Part shown: one piece after another, positions 8,328-15,394 of the stretch
Numbering within the stretch: position 1 is the first letter of the stretch
Layout of the letters: every line of letters starts with the position of its first letter
Assembly (NCBI GenBank): GCA_016936615.1
Contig: JAFGXN010000034.1
Coordinates: 1 to 34,565, forward strand
Direction: 5' to 3'
Length of the DNA: 34,565 nt
Source of the DNA: Spirochaetales bacterium
GTDB taxonomy: Bacteria > Spirochaetota > Spirochaetia > JAFGXN01
Notes under the pieces: generated by a model
What the model saw: only the letters and a program-made list of their open reading frames with translations
What the model was told of the DNA's origin: nothing
The model's database searches: none
Made by a program: the position numbers and the translations under genes

Positions 8328-8371
8328 ATTGTATATAAATTTGCTATTTAAGTGTATAATATTGCTATAAA
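8328..8371 (-). promoter_or_regulatory. Candidate AraC-type operator and GH2 promoter
   Basis: Two direct repeats, TTGCTATTTA at 8341 and TTGCTATAAA at 8362, start exactly 21 bases apart, two helical turns, the arrangement used by AraC-family half-sites. On the minus strand a -10-like TACAAT (8328-8333) lies just downstream, so bound regulator would sit over the -35 region of the GH2 promoter. A plus-strand TATAAT (8355-8360) lies between the repeats and could be the regulator's own -10, giving autoregulation. This is inferred from sequence spacing only. Confidence 0.45.
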
Positions 8372-8434
8372 TAACTCAAGGCTGACTGGATTGGTCACAA
8401 AGCTTGTTAAGTCACAGATATTGGGGAGATTTTT

Positions 8435-9220
8435 ATGTCAGATATTGATAAAATTAAAAATTATGGATTGATGAGAATTTTACCAGATGCAAAACATACT
8501 GATTTCAGGCCTGAGGGGCTTTCTGGTTGGACGATTCTCTTTACGACTAAGGGGGCTGCCTCATTTGGGCTTGATGAGAGTTTTAGTCTTGTCCCTCAAC
8601 GCATTGTTGTTATTCCTCCTGATTTGCAGCACTACTACAAATTGAACAAGGCGACGGGCTGGATACATTACTGGGCTGTGATTGATAAAAGTGACAGGCT
8701 TGCTAGCCTTTTCGCGTCGCTAGAGTGTGGAAGGGTCAGCTTATTGGAGATGGCGCCTGGGTTTTATCGTGAAATTAAATATTATTTTCGTCAATTGATG
8801 CGTCTTGATTCTTCCCAGCATGTTTTTTCTATGAAAAAGTCTAATCTTCTTGAGAATATTATTCTCTCTATTGTTTCGGCGATTGACACAACTATGCTTG
8901 TGACAGGAGATGCGCGGATTGATCAGACTATTTTTTTCCTAAAAAATGCTGATTTATCAAGCTGCATAAATAGTTCAGAACTTGCTTACCGGGTATGTCT
9001 TTCTGAGAGTCGGTTTATTCATCTTTTCACCTCGGTAATGGGGGTGAGTCCCCAGAACTATATTGAGCAGTTAGCCTGTCAGAGGGCTGAACAGTTGTTA
9101 GCTGCTAGGATTGTTGTGCCTAAACAGTTACCTGCACTGTTTGGCTATTCTGACTATAGGTATTTTTCGAAGGTTTTTAAAAAGTATTATGGCATGACTC
9201 CTTTAGAATACTTGAAGTAG
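8435..9220 (+). CDS. AraC-family transcription regulator
   Basis: The product has 261 residues. The N-terminal half (about 1-150) reads as a cupin-type sugar-sensing domain (GWTILFTTKGAASFGLDES, then IPPDLQHYY). The C-terminal third (about 165-261) is the double helix-turn-helix of the family, ending in the conserved FGYSDYRYFSKVFKKYYGMTPLEYLK region. GGGGAG lies 7 bases before the ATG. It is divergent from the GH2 gene across 139 bases holding paired direct repeats, so it is most likely a local activator responding to a sugar derived from the GH2 substrate. It may also influence the solute-binding genes that follow in the same direction. Confidence 0.88.
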   Translation: MSDIDKIKNYGLMRILPDAKHTDFRPEGLSGWTILFTTKGAASFGLDESFSLVPQRIVVIPPDLQHYYKLNKATGWIHYWAVIDKSDRLASLFASLECGRVSLLEMAPGFYREIKYYFRQLMRLDSSQHVFSMKKSNLLENIILSIVSAIDTTMLVTGDARIDQTIFFLKNADLSSCINSSELAYRVCLSESRFIHLFTSVMGVSPQNYIEQLACQRAEQLLAARIVVPKQLPALFGYSDYRYFSKVFKKYYGMTPLEYLK

Positions 9221-9251
9221 CCTTTTCCTTTATTTCTTTGGTTAATTGTCT

Positions 9252-9257
9252 TATAAT
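9252..9257 (+). promoter_or_regulatory. -10 element ahead of the first solute-binding gene
   Basis: There is a perfect TATAAT in the 66-base gap, 29 bases before the start codon. The hexamer 17 bases upstream (TTTATT) is a weak -35, so the promoter may need an activator. Confidence 0.4.
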
Positions 9258-9286
9258 TAATTATAGTCAGGCTTCTTGGAGGTGAG

Positions 9287-10030
9287 ATGAGAAAGTGTGT
9301 TTTTTTGCTGATATTTTCGGTTTGTGCTACAAGTTTCTGTGGTGCATCAAATGTTATTTCTGTTGCTACCCCACAATGGGATGGAACTACAAATTCTGAT
9401 GGAACTGGACTGTTCTTTGATATCCTGCGCGCAGTCTATGAGCCTGTCGGGTATCGATTAGATATTCAATTTATGCCGTGGAAGCGTGCCTTAACTCTTG
9501 TTCAGGTTGCTGAGGCTGATTTGATTATTGGTTTTTACTATAATGAATCTGATTTGTATCGATTTTGTTATCCTAAATGGCCATTTAAAATAGAAGAAAC
9601 AGTTGCGGTCTTTAAGAAAGAGCGTGTTAAAAATTGGAATGGAATATCTACGCTACATGGTCAGTCAGTTTTGTGGCCTCGTGGTTACAATTATCATCTT
9701 TTTTTGGGAGATGTTGTCCCTAAATGGAGTGAAGTTGAGTGTTCACAGCAGGGGTTGAAGATGATAGAGGTTGATAGAGCATTGTTTTTTCTTGATGCCT
9801 CAGATGATCTGCTTATTGCATTTGAAAAATTAGGATTTAGTCGTGAAATCTACGCTATCGAGGTTATTTTGAGCGAAAATCTCTATTATGCTTTTACTTT
9901 ATCTCCTAGGGGTCAGAAACTTGCAGATCTTTATGATCAACGCATTCAGGTATTGATAAAATCAGGTGAGCTAAAGAAAATTTTTGAAAAAAATGGTGTA
10001 AAGTATGTAGATCTTGCTCCGAGAGGGTAG
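9287..10030 (+). CDS. Periplasmic solute-binding protein, family 3 type (copy 1)
   Basis: The product has 247 residues with a signal peptide (cleavage near CGA-SN). The mature protein has the fold pattern of PF00497-type amino-acid-binding proteins: an early strand ISVATPQWDGTT, DGTGLFFDILRAV, FMPWKRAL, then hinge and second lobe with RGYNYHLFLG and a C-terminal helix. GGAGG precedes the start. No ABC permease or ATPase is adjacent. Orphan proteins of this class either serve distant transporters or act as ligand sensors, and a chemotaxis receptor lies 3 kb away. It is followed 65 bases later by a paralogue whose last 42 codons are almost identical in DNA. The ligand is unknown. Confidence 0.82.
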   Translation: MRKCVFLLIFSVCATSFCGASNVISVATPQWDGTTNSDGTGLFFDILRAVYEPVGYRLDIQFMPWKRALTLVQVAEADLIIGFYYNESDLYRFCYPKWPFKIEETVAVFKKERVKNWNGISTLHGQSVLWPRGYNYHLFLGDVVPKWSEVECSQQGLKMIEVDRALFFLDASDDLLIAFEKLGFSREIYAIEVILSENLYYAFTLSPRGQKLADLYDQRIQVLIKSGELKKIFEKNGVKYVDLAPRG

Positions 10031-10034
10031 TTCT
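9907..10034 (+). repeat. Near-identical 3' end shared by the two solute-binding genes (copy 1)
   Basis: This 128-base stretch recurs at 10731-10858, offset 824 bases. The first 60 bases are identical and only six differences occur in total. It covers the last 41 codons, the stop and four bases beyond. Confidence 0.9.
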
Positions 10035-10095
10035 TGAATATTTGATTTTGAGTCATTTTTTGACTATCATTTATTTATAATCTTTTGGAGGAGCT

Positions 10096-10854
10096 ATGAA
10101 AAAAATTTATTTTTCTGTATTTTTTACAATTTTCTTTTCTGCGTTTGTTGGTTCTCAAACCACTATCCTTATTGCCACACCTGAGTGGGAAGGGTCTACT
10201 AATAAAGATGGAACTGGTCTGTACTTCGATATAGTCAGGGCAGTCTTTGAGCCAGCAGGTTATAAGGTCGATTATAAGATTATGCCATGGAAAAGGGCAA
10301 TGAAATCTGTGGAAAATAGTCAGGCTGATATAATTGTCGGGATGTATTATTACGAAGAGTCTTCGGATGAAGTTCCTATTATGAAGACTATTTATCCTAA
10401 ATGGCCTATTTACATTGAGGAGACAGCAGTAGTTTTCAAAAAAAGCAAGTTTCCAAATTGGGCAGGTATTTCAAGTCTTCATGGTCAGACAGCTGTATGG
10501 CCTCGAGGTTATAATTATCACCTTTTTTTAGGAGATATTGTTCCTGACTGGAGTGAAACTGATAATTCAGAGTTGGGTTTGAAGATGTTAGAGGGTGACA
10601 GGATGACCTTCTATATTGATGCTGCAAATGATATAGATTCAGCTTTTGTGAGTCTTGGAATGGATAGATCTATTTACAGGACAGAGATCATCATGACTGA
10701 AAATCTTTATGTTGGTTTTTCTCAAACTGCTAGGGGTCAGAAACTTGCAGATCTTTATGATCAACGCATTCAGGTATTGATAAAATCAGGAGAGTTAAAG
10801 AAAATTTTTGAAAAAAATGGTGTAAAGTCTGTAGATCTTGCGCCGCGAGGTTAG
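10096..10854 (+). CDS. Periplasmic solute-binding protein, family 3 type (copy 2)
   Basis: The product has 252 residues, paralogous to the gene directly upstream with the same motifs: ATPEWEGSTNKDGTGLYFDI, MPWKRAM, YPKWP, RGYNYHLFLGDIVPDWSE. The signal peptide is at residues 1-22 (GSQ cleavage). It has about five extra residues near position 95 (YYEESSDEVPI). GGAGG lies 6 bases before the ATG. Overall protein similarity to copy 1 is moderate, but the final 128 bases including the stop codon differ at only six positions. A strong terminator follows, so the pair probably ends a transcription unit. Specificity may differ from copy 1, since the ligand-contacting first lobe has diverged most. Confidence 0.82.
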   Translation: MKKIYFSVFFTIFFSAFVGSQTTILIATPEWEGSTNKDGTGLYFDIVRAVFEPAGYKVDYKIMPWKRAMKSVENSQADIIVGMYYYEESSDEVPIMKTIYPKWPIYIEETAVVFKKSKFPNWAGISSLHGQTAVWPRGYNYHLFLGDIVPDWSETDNSELGLKMLEGDRMTFYIDAANDIDSAFVSLGMDRSIYRTEIIMTENLYVGFSQTARGQKLADLYDQRIQVLIKSGELKKIFEKNGVKSVDLAPRG

Positions 10855-10858
10855 TTCT
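10731..10858 (+). repeat. Near-identical 3' end shared by the two solute-binding genes (copy 2)
   Basis: This is the partner of 9907-10034. Similarity upstream of it falls sharply at the DNA level, as seen by direct comparison around GAACTGG and the MPWKRA region, so the match is not just general paralogy. Confidence 0.9.
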
Positions 10859-10871
10859 ATTGTAATTATTT

Positions 10872-10905
10872 AGCCTATTCTAGTTTTGTTGGAATAGGCT
10901 TTTTT
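10872..10905 (+). terminator. Rho-independent terminator after the solute-binding pair
   Basis: AGCCTATTC (10872-10880), an 11-base loop, then GAATAGGCT (10892-10900), a perfect 9-bp stem followed by a T-run. It starts 17 bases past the stop codon. Confidence 0.88.
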
Positions 10906-11079
10906 CATATTATTTTGTAAGTGGTTATATTAAAAATTTTCTTTTTAATTGAGTATCTTCATTAATTAAAACATTATTATATATCTCTTTTATTAGGCTT
11001 TAATGATTATTTATTAAATTTGGATATTTTTTGATAATTAAGAAATAGTTAAATCTTTTATTAACAGATATATAAAATT

Positions 11080-11107
11080 TGACGCTTATATATTATCTAT
11101 GTAATAT
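11080..11107 (+). promoter_or_regulatory. Promoter of the modular lipoprotein
   Basis: TTGACG (11080-11085) and TAATAT (11102-11107) are about 16 bases apart, 19 bases before the start codon. The rest of the interval from 10906 is very AT-rich and could act as an UP-type element; no other feature is seen there. Confidence 0.6.
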
Positions 11108-11126
11108 GTAGTTATTAGGAGGATTT

Positions 11127-12905
11127 ATGAAAGTTTTAATTAAATTATTTGTTATTTTAAGTCTTTTTTCAATTGTTCTTTTCTCATGCGAAAAGAATCC
11201 TGATCCAATCTCTGATTTATTAGGAAAGGTTGATAACGGCTCAGTTACGTTGACTTGGCAACAACCAGAGAATTTAGGCGTAGAGATCTGGTACGGGAAA
11301 GAGGGGGAGGAGTTAGCTCTTTACGAAGGAGAGGCAATTCCGAGTGGTACAGTAATTTCAGGTCTTGAAAATGGAGCAATTTATCATTTTGAGGTCTATA
11401 CTGTTAGCTCTTCTGGATTGAAGTCAGCAGTTGTCAAAGAGTCGTATACTCCTGCGGATATCCTGCCATCTGAGAAGCAGAGTGCTATCAGCGCGATTAA
11501 TTCGGCTTTTGCCTCTTATTCTGAGTCTGATTACTCTTCTGAAAATTGGGCTAGCTTGGTTGGGTTTAAGGATGATGGTTTGGCTACTGTAGATTCTGCA
11601 ACTACTGTCGATGCGGTGCTACTTGCTAAGAATACTGCTTTAAGTGGGATGGCTGGTGTCGTTAAGTTAGGAGGATCAGGTTCAAGTGGGCAGGCTCAAG
11701 CTCAGGCATTTGAGACAAATCACGCAGTAGTTCTTGCAATTACAGCTGTTACTGTTGCAGATAGGGTTGCTGTTCTAGCTGCAATCTCAGATTTCGATGA
11801 TTTAAGTGAAGATGCTAAGTCTTATTTGACACATCCAAATGCAAATGCTGAGTTTTTGAATGGTCTTAAGTCTGAAATCGAGGCTATTATCTCGGCAAGG
11901 ATTGCTGCTCAGAGTGCTATTTCTTCGCAGCATGATAGTTATAATGAAGATCACTACTCTGTGGCAAATTATGAGACCTTGACTTCAATTAGGGATACTG
12001 CTTATTCCGATATAAATGGTTCAAACTCTGTGACAGAGATCAATGAGATAAAAAATATCGCTATATCAGATATGGATAATGTTGAGACAGATGCATTGAA
12101 TGCAGCAATTGCGGAAAAGGATAATTTCCTTGCAACACATGGAACAACCTGTAATTTTCCTGCTGCTACAATAACTCCTGGATCTGAGCCCTCTGTAGAT
12201 CTTGCCTTAGCTGATTATGATAATCTTTCTACCCTTGCTAAGAGTTATGTCTTAGATGAGAAGCCTAAGTTGGATAATTTGAAATCTGTTATTCTTGACT
12301 ATGGTCGAATTGGTGAGTGGGATTTCAACCACTCAGATACATGGAAGGCAACCTATGGAAATGATTTATCATTGCAGGGATCTGGTAGTTGGAATCTTTT
12401 AAACGCTACTCATTGGAAATACCCTAGTAGGGGTGTTGGTATTGATACTGGGAGATTCTTGCGTCTTGATTTGAGTTTGGCAAGTGATTTAACCTCTTAT
12501 ACATTTATCTTTGATATGAAGGTTGTTGATAGGAATTGGAAACCATTTTACCAGACTAACCTATCTAATAGTGAAGATGGTGAGCTCTGGATAAAGGGGA
12601 CTGATCCAAAGGGAACAATTGGTGTCTCAGATCTTGGCTATAGTTCCAACACAGTACAGGAAAACGTTTGGAATAGGATCGTGTTTGTCAAAGCTGGTAG
12701 CTCTTTCAAGATCTATGTTAATGGAACTTTGTATCTAGATTCTTCAAGTGGCGGGCTAGGCCGATTTACTATTAGTAGAAATGGGGTACTATTCTTTGCT
12801 GATGATAACGGCGAGGATACTTACGTCTTTATAACAAAGGTTGCTTTTTATTCGAAAGCTCTAAGCGATACTCAACGTACTAACTTAGGTGTTACAATGC
12901 CATAG
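11127..12905 (+). CDS. Modular surface lipoprotein with fibronectin-like, helical-repeat and lectin-like domains
   Basis: The product has 592 residues. Lipobox LFSC gives Cys21. Domains by sequence pattern are: a fibronectin type III-like domain (25-112); helical repeat A1 (about 113-180, YSSENWASLV, FIVAR-like); B1 (195-255, VTVADRVAVLAAISDFDDLS, then AKSYL); A2 (256-325, YSVANYETL); B2 (326-393, ADYDNLSTLAKSYV); and a concanavalin/LamG-like beta sandwich (395-592, with GEWDFNHSDTW, SYTFIFDMKVVD, VWNRIVFVK, FKIYVNGTLY). A and B modules alternate, like the FIVAR and adenosine/linker-type modules on Gram-positive surface glycosidases, but no catalytic domain is visible. AGGAGG lies 6 bases before the ATG. 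It is probably a surface glycan-binding or adhesion protein with a spacer stalk, and a paralogue of the gene at the left edge. Confidence 0.8.
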   Translation: MKVLIKLFVILSLFSIVLFSCEKNPDPISDLLGKVDNGSVTLTWQQPENLGVEIWYGKEGEELALYEGEAIPSGTVISGLENGAIYHFEVYTVSSSGLKSAVVKESYTPADILPSEKQSAISAINSAFASYSESDYSSENWASLVGFKDDGLATVDSATTVDAVLLAKNTALSGMAGVVKLGGSGSSGQAQAQAFETNHAVVLAITAVTVADRVAVLAAISDFDDLSEDAKSYLTHPNANAEFLNGLKSEIEAIISARIAAQSAISSQHDSYNEDHYSVANYETLTSIRDTAYSDINGSNSVTEINEIKNIAISDMDNVETDALNAAIAEKDNFLATHGTTCNFPAATITPGSEPSVDLALADYDNLSTLAKSYVLDEKPKLDNLKSVILDYGRIGEWDFNHSDTWKATYGNDLSLQGSGSWNLLNATHWKYPSRGVGIDTGRFLRLDLSLASDLTSYTFIFDMKVVDRNWKPFYQTNLSNSEDGELWIKGTDPKGTIGVSDLGYSSNTVQENVWNRIVFVKAGSSFKIYVNGTLYLDSSSGGLGRFTISRNGVLFFADDNGEDTYVFITKVAFYSKALSDTQRTNLGVTMP

Positions 12906-12923
12906 TTGGTCGAACAATAAATT

Positions 12924-12957
12924 AGCTCCAAAGGTCGAGTGCCTTTGGAGCTTTTTT
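12924..12957 (+). terminator. Rho-independent terminator after the modular lipoprotein
   Basis: AGCTCCAAAGG (12924-12934), loop TCGAGTG, CCTTTGGAGCT (12942-12952), a perfect 11-bp stem ending in six T residues. On the other strand it faces the end of the chemotaxis gene but has a poorer U-run there. Confidence 0.92.
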
Positions 12958-12963
12958 GGTGTC

Positions 12964-15066
12964 TTAGATCTTAAAGCTCTCTATCAGGGTCTTTAATTTC
13001 TCAGCTATTGTTACATTTGCTTGAGATACCGAGTTAACTTCTTCTATAGCTGAAATGATTTCACTGCTTTTTTCAGTTTGCTTGGTTATTGCTTGTGATA
13101 TTGTTTTTGTTGAATCGACCATTTGAGAGAGAGCCTTATCCATGGATTTGCTACTTTCACTCTGACGTGAGGAGATGTTTTTTATCTCTTCTGCTGAGGT
13201 CACAAGTTCACTACTTGCCTCTATGACTTCTCTTACTCCCATCTTCTGCTCACTAACTGCTTGTGATATAGTGGAGATAATTTCTGTGTTAGATCTTACA
13301 TCTGCTAGGATAGCTTGAAAAGATTGACCTGCCTCTTCTGAAACTTTTGCTCCATCCACAATCATTGCAGTGATGTTTTTTATCTCATTTATTACATCTT
13401 TCGATATATTTGCTGCCATCTCTGCAAGGGAACGGACCTCATCTGCTACTACAGCAAATCCTTTTCCCCTGTCTCCAGCATGCGCAGCCTCAATTGCAGC
13501 ATTCATCGCTAACATATTAGTCTGGGCTGAAATCTTCGATATACCTTTGACCTTTTCCGATATATCATTTGCCATATTAGTCAGCTCCTGCATCTGCACT
13601 ACAGAGGTCATAACAGAGAGTTCTCCATTTTCTGCCACATTCTTCAGGTGAGAGGAGAGCTTTTCAGCAAGTTCAACCTTCTGATTCACTGCATCAATAC
13701 CTTTTGACATCTGGGTTATCGATGCGGAAGACTCTTCGATAAGACTAGCTTGAGTACTAACATGCTCGGATATCTGCCTTACTGCTGTCAAAAAGTTTGC
13801 AATCTCTGTGGATGAGTTATTTATGAACTCTGTCTGACCATCAACGCTACTAGACATATCAGTAGCTGAACTTTGTAGATGATTTAATGCAAGGTTCATT
13901 GATGCAATCTGCTTGTCTAAATCCTTTGAAGAATTTGAGACAGATTTACCAACTTCTGCAACATGTGCTATCATATCTGAAAGCTTTGCTATGAATTTAT
14001 TTATCTGTGCGGTTAGTTGCCCAGTCTCATTGTTGTTGATTACACTTAGGCGCGAGTTTAAATTACCATCATTTACAAGTTCATCCATTCTGTTAATCAA
14101 AACCTGCAATTCCCTGTAGTGTGAGCCTGAAACAATTGTTGCTAATCGTATTAATCCAATAGAGGTAATAAATAAAAGTATAAAACTTCTAAATAGTGCC
14201 CATTTCTGAACCCCCTCAGTCTCGCTAATCATCCTAGCCTTTAAGTCACTAAGAGTTATCGTAACATCCTCTGGCCACTGCGCATCTCTCCATTTATCAT
14301 ACACGGAATTGTCTTTTTTTAGCAATTTTTCATAATCCTCATCACCTAGCATTGTTCGCATCTGCTCGTCATTAAGGTAATCAGCTTCTATACTAGCAGT
14401 TAGCGCTCTTGTAGGCTGGTCAAGATAAAAATTTATGATAGCGATCATTGGCAGAGTTGTTAGGCACAAAGCAGCAAAGGCGAGAAAGAAAATTTTTGCC
14501 CTAAAACTATTGTAGAATTTAGGCTTCGCTCGTAGATCTAGAAGTTTCATTTTCTCCTTTATCCCGACAAGATAACGGTTGTTCTTCTCTATTTGCCACA
14601 GTGAGGAGATTATTCCGATTGGAGTGGTGTAGAACCAAGTCAGCCAACATTTATCAGTCTCGAAAGTTCCTAACATCTTAGGAAATATCCAGGCAGTAAA
14701 GATAGGCGCAATCAGGAAGCCCAATATGTTTATGGAAAAAATTACAAATGGAATTCCAGATAATTTTTTATGAAAAAGCTTAATCTCCTTTTCGGATAAA
14801 TTAGAGAGATCAAAGTTGTGTCGTTGAATTAACCTGTCGACTGGAATTGTAAAAAGTAGCATAATTAGCATAGTTACAGCCAGTAGTATTGGAATAATTG
14901 GAATTTGAAAAAACATGAATATCAGACCATTTCTGAATTCAACTATATTGTGTTGAATAAATGTCGCATTGAAAAGTTGAGCAAGAACCACTGCTACTAA
15001 TGATACGAGAAGCAGATTAAACAAGGTTCGCAGAGTAAGGCCCCATCTATTTATAATATTTTGCAT
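12964..15066 (-). CDS. Methyl-accepting chemotaxis protein with a multi-pass membrane sensor
   Basis: The product has 700 residues. The signalling tip is unmistakable at about 508-545 (ISAQTNMLAMNAAIEAAHAG, then GFAVVADEVRSLAE), within a long coiled-coil hairpin (about 370-700). A HAMP-like region lies at about 314-366. Unlike standard two-pass receptors, the first 315 residues hold about five or six membrane segments (near 14-36, 49-75, 104-128, 140-157, 190-215, 293-313), with one extracytoplasmic region of about 75 residues (216-292). This layout recalls spirochaete and related receptors with membrane-embedded sensors. GGGGG lies a few bases before the ATG. No che genes are adjacent, so it feeds a pathway encoded elsewhere. 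The ligand is unknown; nearby solute-binding proteins are possible partners. Confidence 0.9.
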   Translation of the reverse strand: MQNIINRWGLTLRTLFNLLLVSLVAVVLAQLFNATFIQHNIVEFRNGLIFMFFQIPIIPILLAVTMLIMLLFTIPVDRLIQRHNFDLSNLSEKEIKLFHKKLSGIPFVIFSINILGFLIAPIFTAWIFPKMLGTFETDKCWLTWFYTTPIGIISSLWQIEKNNRYLVGIKEKMKLLDLRAKPKFYNSFRAKIFFLAFAALCLTTLPMIAIINFYLDQPTRALTASIEADYLNDEQMRTMLGDEDYEKLLKKDNSVYDKWRDAQWPEDVTITLSDLKARMISETEGVQKWALFRSFILLFITSIGLIRLATIVSGSHYRELQVLINRMDELVNDGNLNSRLSVINNNETGQLTAQINKFIAKLSDMIAHVAEVGKSVSNSSKDLDKQIASMNLALNHLQSSATDMSSSVDGQTEFINNSSTEIANFLTAVRQISEHVSTQASLIEESSASITQMSKGIDAVNQKVELAEKLSSHLKNVAENGELSVMTSVVQMQELTNMANDISEKVKGISKISAQTNMLAMNAAIEAAHAGDRGKGFAVVADEVRSLAEMAANISKDVINEIKNITAMIVDGAKVSEEAGQSFQAILADVRSNTEIISTISQAVSEQKMGVREVIEASSELVTSAEEIKNISSRQSESSKSMDKALSQMVDSTKTISQAITKQTEKSSEIISAIEEVNSVSQANVTIAEKLKTLIESFKI

Positions 15067-15394
15067 ATTTCCCCCGATATTATGCTGAATACCTCATTTT
15101 ATAACATATTTACGAAAAAATAAATAAAGATTCGATTATTTTACTGTTAAATTCAATTTTCTATTTTTAACTCTTATTCCCTAGAGTATTTACAAAAAAA
15201 AAGAGTGGTGAGTTGTTGTATGTTGAATTATTTGTATGGTGGAGACTCCATTTTTAGAGATATTTTTAGCAATGTTTTCTGATATTTTGGATTGAATATC
15301 TTATTTAACTTGTAACTGGACGATAATCCATCTTTTTTGTTAATTATTCCAAGCAAAATTGAGCTTCTGCGGTAGAATAATTCTAGGAGTGGTT
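15067..15394 (+). other. AT-rich divergent intergenic region
   Basis: These 328 bases lie between the divergent chemotaxis and GH89 genes and should hold both promoters. No convincing -35/-10 pair, ORF or strong hairpin is seen. TGGAGACTCCA at about 15238-15248 is a small 5-bp inverted repeat followed by T residues, too weak to call. Confidence 0.5.

Noticed and set aside
10031-10095. AGTCA/TGACT hairpin as a terminator between the solute-binding genes
   Set aside because: The stem is only 5 bp, and the T-run lies in the loop rather than after the stem.
15359-15394. Upstream ATG for the GH89 gene
   Set aside because: The ATG at 15395 has TAGGAG at correct spacing and starts the signal peptide.
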